Positions 14,876-15,520 of a DNA stretch of 15,520 bases are shown here, in pieces. The stretch comes from Granulicatella adiacens. GTDB taxonomy: Bacteria; Bacillota; Bacilli; Lactobacillales; Aerococcaceae. Below the pieces are notes generated by a model. It did no database searches and was not told the origin of the DNA. It saw nothing but the letters and a program-made list of their open reading frames with translations. Made by a program: the position numbers and the translations under genes. The stretch covers positions 1 to 15,520 of the forward strand of contig JAGZLX010000036.1 of the NCBI GenBank assembly GCA_018364485.1. Direction: 5' to 3'. Position 1 is the stretch's first letter, and each line of letters begins with the position of its first letter.

Positions 14876-14919
14876 AAAAAAAGCAGAATGACTTCACACT
14901 GTGAAATCATTCTTAGCTT
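14876..14919 (-). terminator. Intrinsic terminator for the cls-side (minus-strand) transcript
   Basis: On the minus strand a long stem (14881-14897 with 14901-14919, loop of 3 nt, one 2-nt bulge) is followed by seven T (14876-14882). The pair 14892/14906 is a G-U wobble on the minus strand but an A-C mismatch on the plus strand, which supports minus-strand function. It lies about 145 bp after the cls stop and just beyond the long hairpin, so the hairpin would form part of the transcript. Confidence 0.88.
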
Positions 14920-14930
14920 CTGTCTTTCTG

Positions 14931-15067
14931 CCTCACATCCTATGTAGTTGAACTCGGGCTCACAGGACTGACGTCCACTTCCTGATATGCCCGCACGACT
15001 TGTTCCAAGTCCCTTGCGTCATATCAGTCCAGTGATTCAGTCCTGAGCGTTCGCCCTCGTATCCTAT
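14931..15067 (-). ncRNA. Candidate structured RNA element (long nested hairpin) between cls and its terminator
   Basis: On the minus strand five stems nest into one rod. They are 12 bp with a 2-nt bulge (15037-15048/14958-14971), 5 bp (15031-15035/14975-14979), 8 bp (15020-15027/14982-14989), 4 bp (15015-15018/14992-14995) and 6 bp (15006-15011/14997-15002, loop 3 nt). The outer pair of the 5-bp stem is G-U only on the minus strand. The region is richer in G+C than its surroundings. Imperfect 13-bp direct repeats (14931-14943, 15055-15067) bracket it. It could be a 3'-UTR structure of cls, a separate small RNA, or a small dispersed element. I do not recognise a named family. Confidence 0.5.
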
Positions 15068-15520
15068 AAGATTGGTGCAAACAGCCTAGAAAATTTCTGT
15101 TTAAATCTCTTCCAGCGGTCCTGTTTTTCGAAGTATTTTTCGTTGGCAATGGTACAATTCTTCAAGTCATTCGCGAAATCTTCCTCGACTTTTTTAGCAA
15201 ACTGTTCGTTATAAATAAAGGCATTCACTTCGAAGTTTAAACGAAAACTTCTCATATCAAAGTTAGAGGTCCCAACGGTTGCCATTTCACCATCAACGAC
15301 CATTGTTTTGGCATGAAGGAATCCTTTTTGATACACGTAAATCTTCACACCTGATTTCAATAATTGGCTTGAATAATATTCTGTCGCACGGTAAACGACT
15401 GGATGGTCCGGCTTACACGGAATCATCACGCGCACGTCCACTCCAGACATCGCAGCAATACTTAACGCCTCTTGGACACTTTCATCTGGGATAAAGTATG
15501 GAGTTTGAATCCACACTGAC
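15064..15520 (-). CDS. cls: Cardiolipin synthase, C-terminal part (5' end outside window)
   Basis: Phospholipase D-superfamily membrane enzyme that makes cardiolipin from two phosphatidylglycerol molecules. About 152 C-terminal residues are visible, out of roughly 480-510 usual for the family. They start in the WIQTPYFIPDE segment and contain the second HKD motif: HAKTMVVDGEMATVGTSNFD, with catalytic His and Lys and the following Asp, then the typical MRSFRLNFEVNAFIY. The end (DRWKRFKQKFSRLFAPIL) is the usual basic-hydrophobic tail. Stop TAG is at 15064-15066. The frame continues past the right edge, and the GTG at 15516 is an internal Val codon. The first HKD motif and the N-terminal membrane helices are not in the window. 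Confidence 0.95.
   Translation of the reverse strand, partial: SVWIQTPYFIPDESVQEALSIAAMSGVDVRVMIPCKPDHPVVYRATEYYSSQLLKSGVKIYVYQKGFLHAKTMVVDGEMATVGTSNFDMRSFRLNFEVNAFIYNEQFAKKVEEDFANDLKNCTIANEKYFEKQDRWKRFKQKFSRLFAPIL

Larger units (their letters stand above)
14545..15063. other. Gene-free, hairpin-dense intergenic region
   Basis: About 520 bp without a credible gene, between the 114-residue gene and cls. It holds at least eight inverted repeats: two overlapping palindromes, two terminators (14618-14657, 14675-14710), a 7-bp stem (14768-14774/14782-14788), a 9-bp stem (14793-14801/14819-14827), an 11-bp stem (14844-14868), the cls-side terminator (14876-14919) and a long nested hairpin (14958-15048). 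The only long open frame here (14569-14769, minus) runs through the hairpins and has no ribosome binding site. Confidence 0.85.

Noticed and set aside
14945..15060. tRNA or tRNA-like gene (a GAGTTCAACT segment recalls a T-loop)
   Set aside because: The pairing is one long nested rod, without an acceptor stem, anticodon arm or cloverleaf.

Overview
The window looks like a low-GC Gram-positive chromosome, most likely from the Lactobacillales. The evidence is strong AGGAGG-type ribosome binding sites, a YSIRK-type surface-protein signal peptide, an Enterococcus-style ntp V-ATPase operon, CcpA (cre) sites and Bacillus/Enterococcus-type LexA boxes. LexA boxes argue against Streptococcus, which generally lacks LexA. 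A Carnobacteriaceae genus such as Granulicatella would fit, but that is a guess from general character.

Left third (1-5263, minus strand): one very large gene, open at the left window edge, for a secreted and probably wall-anchored endo-alpha-N-acetylgalactosaminidase (GH101). This enzyme releases core-1 disaccharide from mucin-type O-glycans. It has a YSIRK signal, a low-complexity linker, a lectin-like domain, a beta-sandwich, a catalytic barrel with the expected Asp/Glu pair (D789, E821), several accessory binding modules, and a Pro-rich heptad repeat array that runs off the window. Its 5' region (5264-5415) carries two cre-like sites, suggesting carbon catabolite repression.

Middle (5458-13971, minus strand): a complete nine-gene V-type ATPase operon in the order G-stalk, I, K, E, C, F, A, B, D, with mostly overlapping or tightly spaced genes. 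It has a sigma-A type promoter near 14024-14052 and an intrinsic terminator after the last gene at 5417-5450. The K subunit keeps all five Na+-coordinating positions of the Enterococcus hirae ring, so the enzyme is predicted to move Na+. The ntpH and ntpJ genes that follow ntpD in E. hirae are absent.

Right part (14138-15520): a divergent 114-residue orphan gene (plus strand) whose promoter holds two near-consensus LexA boxes, so it looks DNA-damage inducible. It is followed by about 520 bp without genes but packed with inverted repeats. These include terminators, a perfect 40-bp palindrome, CC(A/T)6GG repeats, and a 91-nt long nested hairpin lying between the cls stop codon and a strong minus-strand terminator. 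The last feature is the C-terminal part of a cardiolipin synthase (minus strand), cut by the right edge.

The items most worth following up are the LexA-controlled orphan and the structured RNA element behind cls.
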